Shown here piece by piece: positions 27,351 to 36,796 of a stretch of DNA of 64,000 bases. The position numbers and the translations under genes are program-made. The first letter of the stretch is position 1. Each line of letters begins with the position of its first letter. Origin of the DNA: Tessaracoccus timonensis (GTDB lineage: Bacteria > Actinomycetota > Actinomycetes > Propionibacteriales > Propionibacteriaceae); NCBI RefSeq assembly GCF_900343145.1, contig NZ_LT996886.1:2046001-2110000 (forward strand). Reading direction: 5' to 3'. A model generated the notes under the pieces. That model saw nothing but the letters and a program-made list of their open reading frames with translations. It was not told the origin of the DNA and did no database searches.

Positions 27351-28114
27351 TGCTGCTCCGCCGCGTCGGCCTTCGCGGCACGCTGCGCCTTCTTGCGTTG
27401 GGCCTTGCGGTAGTCGCGGATGTCGGCGCGGATCAGCACAATCACGCCAATACCTGCGATCACCGCGAATGAAAACCACTGCCACGCGTAGCCCTGGTGC
27501 GGGCCCTCGTCGAGGCTGGGTAGCGCGATGGGCTGCAGCGACGTGGCGTCGGCCGGGCTGGACTCGAACGCGGCCACGTAGCCGTTGACGAGCTCGACGC
27601 CGAGCGACTCGCCAATCTTGTCCGAGTTGATGAGCCGCACCTTGTACTCGTGTGGCACCACGGCCTCGTCCTTGCCGCGCTCATTGCGCTGCACGTAGCC
27701 CGTGACGGTGACTTCTCCGTCGGGCGGTGGCGGAGGCTCCGGGTCGGGCTGGCCGTTGGGGCGAGGAATGAACCCGCGGTCGATGAGCACCGTGCGCCCG
27801 TCGGTGGCGCGCATGGGGGAGACCACCTCGGTGCCCGGGCCGTCTTGGTTGCGGTAGCGCACCTGGAACGTCTCGCCGGTGTACTGGCCGGTGACGGTCA
27901 CGACGTGCCACTCGTCGTCGTCGGTCATCACCCGGTTCATGTGTTGCTCGTACGGCACAGGTTGCTCGTGTGAATGCTCGATGACGCGCGCGTTGCTCGC
28001 TCGGCGTTCGTCCAGGCGTCGCAGCTGCCACTCGCCCAGCTGCACGAAGGTATAGGCCAGCGCTGCGATGAGTACGACGAGCGCAACCCAACGCACAATC
28101 ATCTTCTTTTTCAT
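27347..28114 (-). CDS. SURF1-family cytochrome oxidase assembly protein
   Basis: This 255-residue protein has one membrane helix at each end (about 7-25, IVRWVALVVLIAALAYTF; about 218-236, WFSFAVIAGIGVIVLI) around an external domain. SURF1 motifs are present: LGEWQLRRLDERRASN after helix 1, VVSPMRATDGRTVLIDRGFI and YAWQWFSFA before helix 2. The family assists heme a insertion into cytochrome c oxidase. It overlaps the neighbour on either side by ATGA, so DUF3099-SURF1-rlmA form one coupled operon. Confidence 0.9.
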   Translation of the reverse strand: MKKKMIVRWVALVVLIAALAYTFVQLGEWQLRRLDERRASNARVIEHSHEQPVPYEQHMNRVMTDDDEWHVVTVTGQYTGETFQVRYRNQDGPGTEVVSPMRATDGRTVLIDRGFIPRPNGQPDPEPPPPPDGEVTVTGYVQRNERGKDEAVVPHEYKVRLINSDKIGESLGVELVNGYVAAFESSPADATSLQPIALPSLDEGPHQGYAWQWFSFAVIAGIGVIVLIRADIRDYRKAQRKKAQRAAKADAAEQQ

Positions 28115-28425
28115 TCCGGCTCCACCTCCCCGGGAATCACCTCGGCTGCCGGTAGGGCCAGCGGGTCGTCGGTGTCGTCGTCGGAAGCGTAGTGCGTTGC
28201 GCGATGATCTTCACCATTGGCCAGCACGACGGCGAAGGCGGGAATGATGGCCGCGCCCGCGAGCGCCACGATCTTCCACCATCCGGGCACGACGAGGAAC
28301 AGCAGGAAGCACGCTGTGCGCACGATCATCGTGATGGTATAGCGCTTCTGACGCTCCTCGACGTCGAGCGAGTGGCCACGCGGAGCGATGGGAGCATGGT
28401 GGGTTCCCTCGTCGCTTCTGGCCAT
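28111..28425 (-). CDS. DUF3099 family membrane protein
   Basis: This 104-residue protein has two helices (about 32-50, IVRTACFLLFLVVPGWW; 52-68, IVALAGAAIIPAFAVVL) with RQKRYTITMIVRTACF, the pattern of actinobacterial DUF3099 proteins. Its role is unknown. It is first in the SURF1 operon and divergent from fabG; the 87 bases between the two starts must carry both promoters, although I see no clear boxes. Confidence 0.8.
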   Translation of the reverse strand: MARSDEGTHHAPIAPRGHSLDVEERQKRYTITMIVRTACFLLFLVVPGWWKIVALAGAAIIPAFAVVLANGEDHRATHYASDDDTDDPLALPAAEVIPGEVEPE

Positions 28426-28512
28426 GCGAGTCAGCCTACTCCAGCATGAGCGAGGAAATGCTGTGGGAATTACACAGTCCGGTGCGCGCCTGGCTCCGGT
28501 AGGTTGCAGTCC

Positions 28513-29220
28513 ATGACTGATCGAGTGGTACTTGTCACCGGCGGATCCAAAGGGATCGGCCGCGCCATGGCCGAGACATTCCGCGACGCCGGCTACCGCG
28601 TCGCGGCCACCTACCGCAGCGGGGAGGTGCCCGACGGAGTGCTCGGCGTGCAGTGCGACATCACCAGCCAGAGCTCCGTCGATGAAGCGTTCGAACAGGT
28701 GGAACGTGAACTCGGGCCGGTGGAGGTGCTCGTCGCCAACGCAGGCATCACGAAGGACACGCTGCTCATGCGCATGTCCGACGACGACTGGCAGCAGGTG
28801 CTCGACACCAACCTCACCGGCACGTTCCGCGTCGTCAGGCGGGCATCGCGCCCGATGATGCGCGCTCGCTTCGGCCGGATGATCCTCATCTCGTCCGTGG
28901 TCGGCCTCATGGGCAACCCTGGCCAGGTGAACTACGCGTCCTCGAAAGCAGCCCTCGTCGGCATGGCGCGCAGCGTCACCCGTGAGCTCGGCGCCCGCGG
29001 GGTCACCTGCAACGTGATCGCGCCCGGATTCATCGACACCGACATGACGAAGGCTCTCGACCCCGACGTCATCAAAGGCTACGAGCAGCGCATTCCGGCG
29101 GGCCGACTGGGCAGTGTCGACGACGTTGCCGCCGCCGCGCTGTTCCTAGCGGGCGATGCGGCCGGTTACACCACTGGCGCCGTCATCCCCGTGGATGGCG
29201 GGCTAGGCATGGGTCATTGA
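28513..29220 (+). CDS. fabG: 3-oxoacyl-ACP reductase FabG (SDR)
   Basis: This 235-residue short-chain dehydrogenase has a cofactor site TGGSKGIGRAM, NAG in LVANAGITKDTLLMRM, and catalytic Ser (LISSVVG), Tyr and Lys (YASSKAALVGMARS). It reduces 3-oxoacyl-ACP with NADPH in fatty-acid elongation. It overlaps the preamble of fabI and forms the fabG-fabI pair seen as mabA-inhA in mycobacteria, which supports the assignment. Confidence 0.92.
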   Translation: MTDRVVLVTGGSKGIGRAMAETFRDAGYRVAATYRSGEVPDGVLGVQCDITSQSSVDEAFEQVERELGPVEVLVANAGITKDTLLMRMSDDDWQQVLDTNLTGTFRVVRRASRPMMRARFGRMILISSVVGLMGNPGQVNYASSKAALVGMARSVTRELGARGVTCNVIAPGFIDTDMTKALDPDVIKGYEQRIPAGRLGSVDDVAAAALFLAGDAAGYTTGAVIPVDGGLGMGH

Positions 29221-29237
29221 GAGATAAGGACGAACAC

Positions 29238-30011
29238 ATGGGCATCCTCGAAGGCAAGAACATTCTCGTCACGGGCGTGACGATCGACACATCGATTGCG
29301 TACGTCGTCGCCGACATCGCGCAGCAAGAAGGCGCCAACGTCGTCATCTCCGGCGCCGGGCGCGCGCTGCGGCTCGCCAACCGCGTCGCAAAACGGCTTG
29401 ACCCGGCACCGCCGGTGATCGAGCTCGACATCACCGTTGACGAGCACCTCACCGGGCTGCCGGCAGCACTCGAACCGCACTTCGGTGAGCGCCTCGACGG
29501 CGTCGTGCACTCCATCGCCTTCGCCAACCCCGAGACCGCGCTCGGCGGGCGATTTCTCGATACCGAATGGTCCGACGTCGCACAGGCGCTGCAGATTTCC
29601 GCGTACTCGTTGAAGTCCCTCGCCATGGCGGCCAAGCCGATGATGGCAGAAGGCGGATCTATCGTCGGGCTCACCTTCGACGCACAGGTGACGTGGCCGT
29701 CTTACGACTGGATGGGTGTGGCGAAGTCGGCGCTGGAGTCGACGTCGCGCTACCTCGCCCGCTACCTCGGACCCGACGGCATCCGCTCCAACATCGTCGC
29801 AGCCGGCCCCATCGACACCCTCGCGAAGCAGGCCATTCCCGGCGCGAGCGAGTTCAACGACATCTGGGGCACGCGCGCCCCGCTGGGTTGGGACGCCAAG
29901 GACGCCCGCCCGGCGGCGAAGGCCGTCGTCGCGCTGCTGTCTGACTGGTTCCCCGCCACGACGGGGGAGATGGTGCACGTCGACGGCGGTCTCCACTCGA
30001 CGGGGGCGTAG
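29238..30011 (+). CDS. fabI: Enoyl-ACP reductase FabI/InhA type
   Basis: This 257-residue SDR of the enoyl-reductase class has ILVTGVTIDTSIAYVVADIA at the cofactor site, VHSIAFANP, and the Y-x-x-M-x-x-x-K catalytic motif in YDWMGVAKSALES, nearly identical to InhA. It reduces trans-2-enoyl-ACP in type II fatty-acid synthesis. ATG 29238 is chosen, 17 bases after the fabG stop. It would be the target of InhA/FabI-type inhibitors. Confidence 0.95.
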   Translation: MGILEGKNILVTGVTIDTSIAYVVADIAQQEGANVVISGAGRALRLANRVAKRLDPAPPVIELDITVDEHLTGLPAALEPHFGERLDGVVHSIAFANPETALGGRFLDTEWSDVAQALQISAYSLKSLAMAAKPMMAEGGSIVGLTFDAQVTWPSYDWMGVAKSALESTSRYLARYLGPDGIRSNIVAAGPIDTLAKQAIPGASEFNDIWGTRAPLGWDAKDARPAAKAVVALLSDWFPATTGEMVHVDGGLHSTGA

Positions 30012-30077
30012 GCGCAACTAGGCGGCTCGCGGCTGGATCGCCCGCCGACGAAGCCCGCTGCAGGTAGGCTTGGGAAC

Positions 30078-30863
<786 letters not shown>

Positions 30864-30866
30864 CCA

Positions 30867-31355
30867 GTGGACTGGCTCGTCGCCTGGTTCCGAGACAACG
30901 GCTGGATCGGCTGGGGGCTACTGGCAATCGCCCTTGCCGCAGCTGAACTCCTCACCCTGGATCTCACACTCCTCATGCTCGCCGTGGGCGCCCTGGCGGC
31001 GGGGGCGACGTGGTTCGTCGCGCCCGGTTTGGTGTGGCTGCAGGCGCTCGTGGGTATCGGGGTAGCGGCGCTCACGCTGTGGCTGCTGCGCCCATCGCTG
31101 CTCGACCGCGTGCGGAACTCGCCCGGCTACCGTTCGTCGCTGGATCAACTCGTCGGCGCCACCGGCGTGGCGACGGCCGAGATCACCCCCGCGAGCGGCG
31201 AGGTGCGCGTCGACGGGCAGGTGTGGGAAGCCCGGCCCTACGACCCGCAGGCACGGATTCTCGAAGGCCAACACATCGAGGTGTTCGGCATGGACGGCAT
31301 CACGCTGCTCGTGTACCCATCCTCCTCACCCAAACCGCTCGACGCCGAATTCTAG
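30867..31355 (+). CDS. NfeD-like membrane protein
   Basis: This 162-residue protein has two to three helices in the first 75 residues (LLAIALAAAELLTLDLTLLM, GALAAGATWFVAPGLVWL, VGIGVAALTLWLL). A small OB-fold domain follows (about 90-155; GATGVATAEITPASGEVRVD, VFGMDGITLLVYP), the short-NfeD architecture. NfeD proteins work with SPFH/flotillin partners in membrane microdomains, and such a partner is encoded 13 bases downstream. GTG is the start. Confidence 0.9.
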   Translation: MDWLVAWFRDNGWIGWGLLAIALAAAELLTLDLTLLMLAVGALAAGATWFVAPGLVWLQALVGIGVAALTLWLLRPSLLDRVRNSPGYRSSLDQLVGATGVATAEITPASGEVRVDGQVWEARPYDPQARILEGQHIEVFGMDGITLLVYPSSSPKPLDAEF

Positions 31356-31368
31356 AAAGGAACGCGAC

Positions 31369-32631
31369 GTGGAATACGTCATTATTGCCCTCATCGCGCT
31401 GGTGATTCTATTGCTGGCGATGAGCCTGAAGATCGTCCGCCAGCAGCAGAAGGCCATCATCGAGCGCCTCGGCAAGATGCACAGAGTGCTGGATCCCGGC
31501 CCGCACCTGATCCTGCCGTTGTTCGACCGCGTGGCCTATCTGCTCGACATGCGCGAAGAGGTGGTCTCGTTCCCGCCGCAGGGCGTCATTACGGAAGACA
31601 ACCTCATGGTGTCGATCGACTCCGTGATCTACTTCCAGATCGTCGAACCCCGCCGAGCCGCCTACGAGGCGCAGAACTACCGCGCGGCCATCGAGCAACT
31701 CACTATGACCACGCTGCGTAACATCATCGGCGGCATGGATCTGGAGGCGACGCTCACCTCCCGCGAGGAGATCAACCAGCGGCTGCGTTCGGTACTTGAC
31801 GAAGCCACGGGCAAGTGGGGCATCAAGGTCAACCGCGTGGAGCTTCGCTCGATTGAGCCGCCGGCGACGATCCGCGACGCCATGGAGAAGGGTGCCCGCG
31901 CGGAGCGCGACAAGCGTGCGCAGATTCTGCTCGCCGAGGGCCAGCGTCAGTCGCAGGTGCTGAACGCGGGCGGTGACCGCGAGTCGGCCATTCTGCGGGC
32001 TCAAGGTGAGCGGGAAGCGGCGGTGCTGCGAGCGCAGGCCGAACGTCAGTCGGCGATGCTGCGGGCAGAAGGTGAGGCGCAGGCCATCACGACGGTGTTC
32101 CAGGCCATCCATGCCGGTCAGCCCGACCAGGCGCTCCTGGCCTACCAGTACATGCAGATGCTGCCGCAGCTCGCGCAGGGCGACTCCAACAAGGTGTGGG
32201 TCGTGCCCTCCGAACTTAACGACGCGTTGAAGGGCCTCGGTAACGCGATGGGTGGCGGCAACAGCAACGAGGGCCGCACCTACGTCTCTGAGGGGGCGAA
32301 GCAGTTCAAGGCCCCGGAGAAGATCGACGTCCAAGCAGAGATCGCCGAGCAGACAGAGAAGGACCGCAAAGCCTCGCAGGAGACTGTCCAGCAGGCCATC
32401 AACGAGGCCCAATCACTCGACAACCAGGGCGTTGCCAAGCGCAAGGCCACCGGCAAGCAGGCCCAGGAGCCGACCACTCAGCAGATCGCAGGGGCGCCGT
32501 CGCAGCTGGAGCCCCCGCAGCAGGCGTCGGCGCAGCAACAGGATCTGGCCCCGAAGACTTCTGCCGCGCAGCCGCAGGCCCCGTGGGCTGCGCCCCAGCC
32601 CCCGCAACAACACGGGGGACCCACCGCCTAG
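31369..32631 (+). CDS. SPFH/Band 7 (stomatin/QmcA-like) protein
   Basis: This 420-residue protein has one N-terminal membrane anchor (about 2-19, IIALIALVILLLAMSL). A Band 7 domain follows (about 20-190; QQQKAIIERLGKMHRVLDPG, VSFPPQGVITEDNLMVSIDS), then an Ala/Glu/Arg/Gln-rich coiled-coil repeat region (about 190-245; ERESA-type repeats) and a Pro/Gln-rich tail. It oligomerises into membrane microdomain scaffolds with NfeD. The tail is longer than in stomatins. Its stop shares a base with the GTG of the ketosynthase (TAGTG at 32629-32633), a coupling that links a membrane scaffold to a lipid-modifying pathway. Confidence 0.92.
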   Translation: MEYVIIALIALVILLLAMSLKIVRQQQKAIIERLGKMHRVLDPGPHLILPLFDRVAYLLDMREEVVSFPPQGVITEDNLMVSIDSVIYFQIVEPRRAAYEAQNYRAAIEQLTMTTLRNIIGGMDLEATLTSREEINQRLRSVLDEATGKWGIKVNRVELRSIEPPATIRDAMEKGARAERDKRAQILLAEGQRQSQVLNAGGDRESAILRAQGEREAAVLRAQAERQSAMLRAEGEAQAITTVFQAIHAGQPDQALLAYQYMQMLPQLAQGDSNKVWVVPSELNDALKGLGNAMGGGNSNEGRTYVSEGAKQFKAPEKIDVQAEIAEQTEKDRKASQETVQQAINEAQSLDNQGVAKRKATGKQAQEPTTQQIAGAPSQLEPPQQASAQQQDLAPKTSAAQPQAPWAAPQPPQQHGGPTA

Positions 32632-33626
32632 TGGGCATCACAGTGCTGGGCGCGGCCGAGGCCCTGCCCTCGAGAGTCGTGCCTTCTGCGGAGATTGAGG
32701 ACCGCATCCGTCAGGCCTCTGGATTTCGGCTGCCGCAGGGTGTCGTCGAACGGGTCACCGGTATCCGTACCCGACGCATGGTGGCTGAGGATGAGTACGC
32801 CTCGACGCTCGCCGCCCGCGCTGGGGAGGCAGCGCTGGAGGCAGCAGGCGTGGCGCCGTCGGAGGTGGACCTGCTGGTGTTCGCTTCCGCCTCACGAGAC
32901 TTCATCGAGCCCGCGACCGCGCACGTCGTCACGCACGAGCTGGGCATCCGCGCCCACGCCTTCGATGTGACCAACGCCTGCAACTCGTTCATCAACGGGA
33001 TCGAGATCGCGACGACACTGCTCGCCTCGGGCGCGTACTCGCGGGCGCTGGTGGTCACGGGGGAGACCCCGACGCGCTCGATCAGGTGGCAACTGGAATC
33101 GCTTCGGCAATTCATGACGCACTTCGCAGGCTTCACCTTCGGTGATGCTGGTGGGGCCGTGGTGCTGGGCCAAGGGCCGGGCCCAGGCCTCGGGCGGCCG
33201 ATGGCTGAGACCCGCTCCGAGCACTGGGACGTCGGCGGCATCTTCGGCGGCGGCTCCCGGCATCCATTCGATTTCGACAAGCTCTACTTCACAGGTGCCG
33301 GCACGGAGCTGCGGCTCGCATTCGAGAGCATGGGGCCCGATGTGATCGACGCCCTGCTGCACCGCGACGGTCGGCACGTGCAGGACTTCCGGCACATCTT
33401 CGTCCACCAGGTGACGGTGCCGTATGCCGAACGATTCTGTGATGTCGTGGGCGCGCGCCGCGAACAACTCGTGTGGACCGTACCGGAGCTGGGCAACATC
33501 GCCTCCGCGTCGTTGCCGATTCAGCTCTCGCGAGTCTGGGAGAACATCACGCCTGGCGAGCGCAGCCTGCTCGTTGGGCTGGGTGGTGGCATCTCTATCC
33601 AGGTCATGCCGTGGGAGTGTGGCTGA
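32631..33626 (+). CDS. KAS III / OleA-like beta-ketoacyl (thiolase-fold) synthase
   Basis: This 331-residue thiolase-fold condensing enzyme has the full catalytic triad: Cys in FDVTNACNSFINGIEIA, His in IFVHQVTVPY and Asn in ELGNIASASLPIQ, plus FGDAGGAVVLG and the terminal GLGGGIS. It is of the FabH/OleA group; the last three pathway genes (ligase, P450, epimerase) favour an OleA-like head-to-head acyl condensation over housekeeping FabH. GTG 32631 is the start, overlapping the SPFH stop. A glycosyltransferase starts one base after its stop. Confidence 0.85.
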   Translation: MGITVLGAAEALPSRVVPSAEIEDRIRQASGFRLPQGVVERVTGIRTRRMVAEDEYASTLAARAGEAALEAAGVAPSEVDLLVFASASRDFIEPATAHVVTHELGIRAHAFDVTNACNSFINGIEIATTLLASGAYSRALVVTGETPTRSIRWQLESLRQFMTHFAGFTFGDAGGAVVLGQGPGPGLGRPMAETRSEHWDVGGIFGGGSRHPFDFDKLYFTGAGTELRLAFESMGPDVIDALLHRDGRHVQDFRHIFVHQVTVPYAERFCDVVGARREQLVWTVPELGNIASASLPIQLSRVWENITPGERSLLVGLGGGISIQVMPWECG

Positions 33627-33627
33627 G

Positions 33628-34362
33628 ATGGCTCTGCCCGGCGTGTTGATCCCCGCATACAACGAGTCGCGCGGCATTGCGGCCACACTCGACGCGCTCG
33701 CCCGGCAGACGTGCCACGAGTTTCAGCTTGTGGTCGTCGATAACGCCTCCACCGACGACACCGCCGATGTCGTGCGGCGCTTCGCTGCGTCGGCACCGTT
33801 TCGAGTCACGGTCCTGACCGAGCCGGAGAAGGGAGTGGGCTGCGCCGCCGACACTGGTGCACGCTGGCTTATCTCCCGGGGCGCGCCGTGGTTTGCCCGC
33901 ACTGACGCCGACTGTCTGCCAAGACCTGACTGGTTTGCCCGCGCCCGGAAAGAGATCAAGGAGGCCGACCTGGTGTGCGGGGCAATCACCGCCCGTCGGG
34001 ATGAGAACGGGTTGCCGGCGCGGCTGCTGTTTGCTGCCCAGGTGCGGCTGGCGGCGTGGTTCGGACGGTGGCGCCCGGCCAATCGCGGGCCGCAGTTTCT
34101 CACCCCCTACCGCATGCACGCCGGCAACAACATGGCGGTGCGCGCCGAGACCTACCTCGCATCAGGTGGTTGGCTGCGGCGCGGCGCCCCCACGGACAGG
34201 CAGTTTCTCAATGCGATGCGTGCCACGACGCCGCGCATCGTGCAGTGCCGCGGCATGGTCAGTGAGAACTCGACACGGCGGTTGAAGGCGATGGGTGTCG
34301 TCCAGACGGCACGCTGGTACCTGGACAAGGGCGCCGGCGGCAAGGAGGAAGACCCGCGATGA
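33628..34362 (+). CDS. Family 2 glycosyltransferase
   Basis: This 244-residue GT-A enzyme has a nucleotide-sugar region VLIPAYNESRGIAATL and VVDNASTDDT, a metal-binding D-A-D in WFARTDADCLP and an acceptor-side segment YRMHAGNNMAVRAETY. No membrane helices are evident. It sits inside the ketosynthase-ligase-P450-epimerase operon (ATGA overlap with the ligase), so it probably glycosylates that pathway's lipid product or an intermediate. The sugar and acceptor are unknown. Confidence 0.85.
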   Translation: MALPGVLIPAYNESRGIAATLDALARQTCHEFQLVVVDNASTDDTADVVRRFAASAPFRVTVLTEPEKGVGCAADTGARWLISRGAPWFARTDADCLPRPDWFARARKEIKEADLVCGAITARRDENGLPARLLFAAQVRLAAWFGRWRPANRGPQFLTPYRMHAGNNMAVRAETYLASGGWLRRGAPTDRQFLNAMRATTPRIVQCRGMVSENSTRRLKAMGVVQTARWYLDKGAGGKEEDPR

Positions 34363-35768
34363 GTGAGCTGCTGCTGCAACGTGTGCTCGACGGGCTCGCC
34401 GATCGTCCCGACGACCCGGTCTTCTTGGGGATCGATCGGATCTCGCGCGCAGAGTTTGCCGACCTGGTGCGGACGTACGCTGGCGGGCTGCGGGGGCGCA
34501 GGGCCCGCAACTTCGTCCTCATGGTCCGCCCCGGCCCGGCCTCGTTCGCGCTCGCGCTCGCGGCGGTCGGCATGGGGATCCGTATCGACCTCATCAGTCC
34601 CAAAGGCGGCACCGAGCTGGTGCAGAGCAGGCTCGAGGAGACGATGCCGGACTTCGTCGTCGCTGAACCGGGGCTCAGATTCCTGCTCAAGGGGCCGGGC
34701 TGGCTGCGGCGCCCGGCAGGGCTGCCGGACTGGAGGATCTGGCCGGAGATCGTCTCCATCCACGATGTGGGTGGCGCGCAGGTGCGACGCTACGGGGTGG
34801 AGGAGGATCAGTCCGCGCTGACGGTGTTCACCTCCGGCACCACCGCGCATCCGGTGGGCGTTGTGCACACGGCCGGTTCGTTGTCGGCGGGCGCGGAGAT
34901 GGTCTCGACCCTCTTCGACGCCGATGCGCCGGGACCCGTCATGGCGGGCACCTTCTTTGCGATGCTGCCCGCCTATGCGCTCGGCAAACCTATCGTGTTG
35001 CCCGCACGCAATCCCCGACGCATCGCCGGGCAGTTGCGGAAATGGCGTCCATCCCACACCTATCTAACCCCGCCCCAATGGCGTGCCGCGCTGGCTGCCG
35101 GAGCCACGACGACCGGCCGCGTCTTCGCGGGCTCGGCCACAGTGACGGCCAACCTGCTCTCCCGGCTGCGCGCAGCCGGCGCCGACGAGGCATGGGGAGT
35201 GTACGCAATGACCGAGGTCTTCCCGGCGGCGGCGATCGAGTCGCGCGACAAACTCACCGACGACGCGCGCGGCGATCACGTGGGCCGGCTCTTCGACGGC
35301 GTGGACGCGCGCATTGAGGACGACGAGATCATCCTCTCCGGCCGATCGATGGCCCCGAGATGCATCGATGGGCAATGGCGCGACGACGTTGCCACCGGCG
35401 ACCTGGGCGTGCTCGAGGGCCGCGAGCTGTGGCTTCAGGGACGCCGCAAGGACATGATCCTTCGGGGCACGGACAACATCTACCCGGGCCTCTATGAGCC
35501 GAGGCTCACCGTCGAAGGGGTCGACGTCGCGTTGCTGCTCGGCGTACCCGCCGATGACGGCGACGAGGAGCTGGCATTGCTCGTGGAAGCGGGAGCCCGC
35601 TCGGACAAGCTGCGCGGGGTGCTCCAACGCAGGGCTCGGGAGCTGGGGCTCGTCGTCGATCACATCATCTTCGACACCGTGCCCACCTCCGGCCGCTCGA
35701 ACAAACCCGATCGTCAGGCAGCCCGGGCCCTGGTGCAGCAGCACATCGGGAAGGAGCAGGAGCGCTGA
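34359..35768 (+). CDS. OleC-like AMP-dependent acyl ligase
   Basis: This 469-residue ANL-superfamily enzyme has an ATP loop TVFTSGTTAHPVGVVHT, VYAMTEVFPAAAI, TGDLGVLEG and the hinge region QGRRKDMILRGTDNIYPGLY. The C-terminal Lys motif is SGRSNKPDRQAAR. The G-R-R-K-D and T-D-N-I-Y-P forms resemble OleC-type enzymes, which activate beta-hydroxy acids to beta-lactones, and fatty-acyl ligases. Placement between an OleA-like and an OleD-like gene supports OleC. A distinction from a plain acyl-CoA ligase needs structure or phylogeny. Confidence 0.8.
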   Translation: MSELLLQRVLDGLADRPDDPVFLGIDRISRAEFADLVRTYAGGLRGRRARNFVLMVRPGPASFALALAAVGMGIRIDLISPKGGTELVQSRLEETMPDFVVAEPGLRFLLKGPGWLRRPAGLPDWRIWPEIVSIHDVGGAQVRRYGVEEDQSALTVFTSGTTAHPVGVVHTAGSLSAGAEMVSTLFDADAPGPVMAGTFFAMLPAYALGKPIVLPARNPRRIAGQLRKWRPSHTYLTPPQWRAALAAGATTTGRVFAGSATVTANLLSRLRAAGADEAWGVYAMTEVFPAAAIESRDKLTDDARGDHVGRLFDGVDARIEDDEIILSGRSMAPRCIDGQWRDDVATGDLGVLEGRELWLQGRRKDMILRGTDNIYPGLYEPRLTVEGVDVALLLGVPADDGDEELALLVEAGARSDKLRGVLQRRARELGLVVDHIIFDTVPTSGRSNKPDRQAARALVQQHIGKEQER

Positions 35769-36796
35769 TGGGGAGGGCACGCATCCGCGACCGGCTCGTA
35801 CACGTGGCCGCTCATCCGCTGGTGTTCGCGGCGCTGGGCATCGGCAGGCACACGGGCCTGCCGGGACGACGGATCGTCGCCAGTGCTGAGGGTGTGCGTG
35901 AGGTGCTCACGAAGGTGCCGCTGGATCGCACCGACAGACACACCACCGGGGGGCTGGTGCGTGGCCAAGGCAGCGCAGGGGAGAGCTGGTTTGACGGGGA
36001 CGGGAGCGCGCACCGGCAGTCTCGCCGCGAGCTGGGGGCAGCGCTGACGGGTGCGGGCATCCGTCGGCTCGCCCGCCATTGGAAGCCCGTGCTGGATCAG
36101 TACGCGCAGGCGATGACCGCCGAGGCCGTCGACGTGGTGACGATGTCCCGCATCATGTCGGGGCTCGTCACACTGGACCTGCTCGGCATGACTGCGGATC
36201 GTGAGCGTGCCCTGGCCCTCACCGCCGCCACACGTGTCGTCGCGGCCATCTCCGTGCGCGCTCACCTGGCCGGCGACACGTCCCGCAACCTCACGGCACC
36301 CCTGGAGAAGGAGTTCCCCGGGCTGGGTCCGAGCGAGGTGATGCTGGCCGTCGCTGCCACCACGACCATGCTGAGTGCCATTCCCCGCGCGCTGGCATGG
36401 TGCGCCGATGATGGCCTCTTCCCGGACGCTCAGCGCGACCCGGAGGTGATGGCTGCCGAACTCATGCGCGTGATCGCACCGTCGCCACTGTTGCCGCGGA
36501 TCGTCGGGGATGACAGCCGGGTGGAGGGACGTCCGGTGCGCAGGGGGGAGCACCTGCTGCTGTACCTGCTGCCTGCGATTGCCCGACCGGAGCCGAGCGT
36601 GCAGCACCCGCAGCCACCTGCCCAGGCGCAATTGGCGTTCGGGGCCGGCTCCCACGCCTGCCCGGGCCGAGGGCTGGCGCTGGCGATGGTCGCGGACGCG
36701 CTGCGCACCTTCGCGCCCATCCGGCCCCGGGTCACGCGCGCAGTCCCCGACGTCGGTGCCGGGCTGCCGCAGTGGAGGTCGTTGTGGTTGCGCTGA
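35768..36796 (+). CDS. Cytochrome P450, unusually short
   Basis: This 342-residue protein has a heme-binding motif FGAGSHACPGRGLALAM (F-x-x-G-x-H-x-C-x-G), a K-helix E-L-M-R (E-x-x-R) in MAAELMRVIAPSPLL and an I-helix-like VAATTTMLSAIP. Bacterial P450s are usually near 400 residues; the shortening is mostly between the K-helix and the heme loop (around 255-280) and at the N-terminus. It overlaps the ligase (TGATG) and the epimerase by 13 bases. It probably hydroxylates the acyl product. No ferredoxin or reductase gene is adjacent. Confidence 0.85.
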   Translation: MGRARIRDRLVHVAAHPLVFAALGIGRHTGLPGRRIVASAEGVREVLTKVPLDRTDRHTTGGLVRGQGSAGESWFDGDGSAHRQSRRELGAALTGAGIRRLARHWKPVLDQYAQAMTAEAVDVVTMSRIMSGLVTLDLLGMTADRERALALTAATRVVAAISVRAHLAGDTSRNLTAPLEKEFPGLGPSEVMLAVAATTTMLSAIPRALAWCADDGLFPDAQRDPEVMAAELMRVIAPSPLLPRIVGDDSRVEGRPVRRGEHLLLYLLPAIARPEPSVQHPQPPAQAQLAFGAGSHACPGRGLALAMVADALRTFAPIRPRVTRAVPDVGAGLPQWRSLWLR

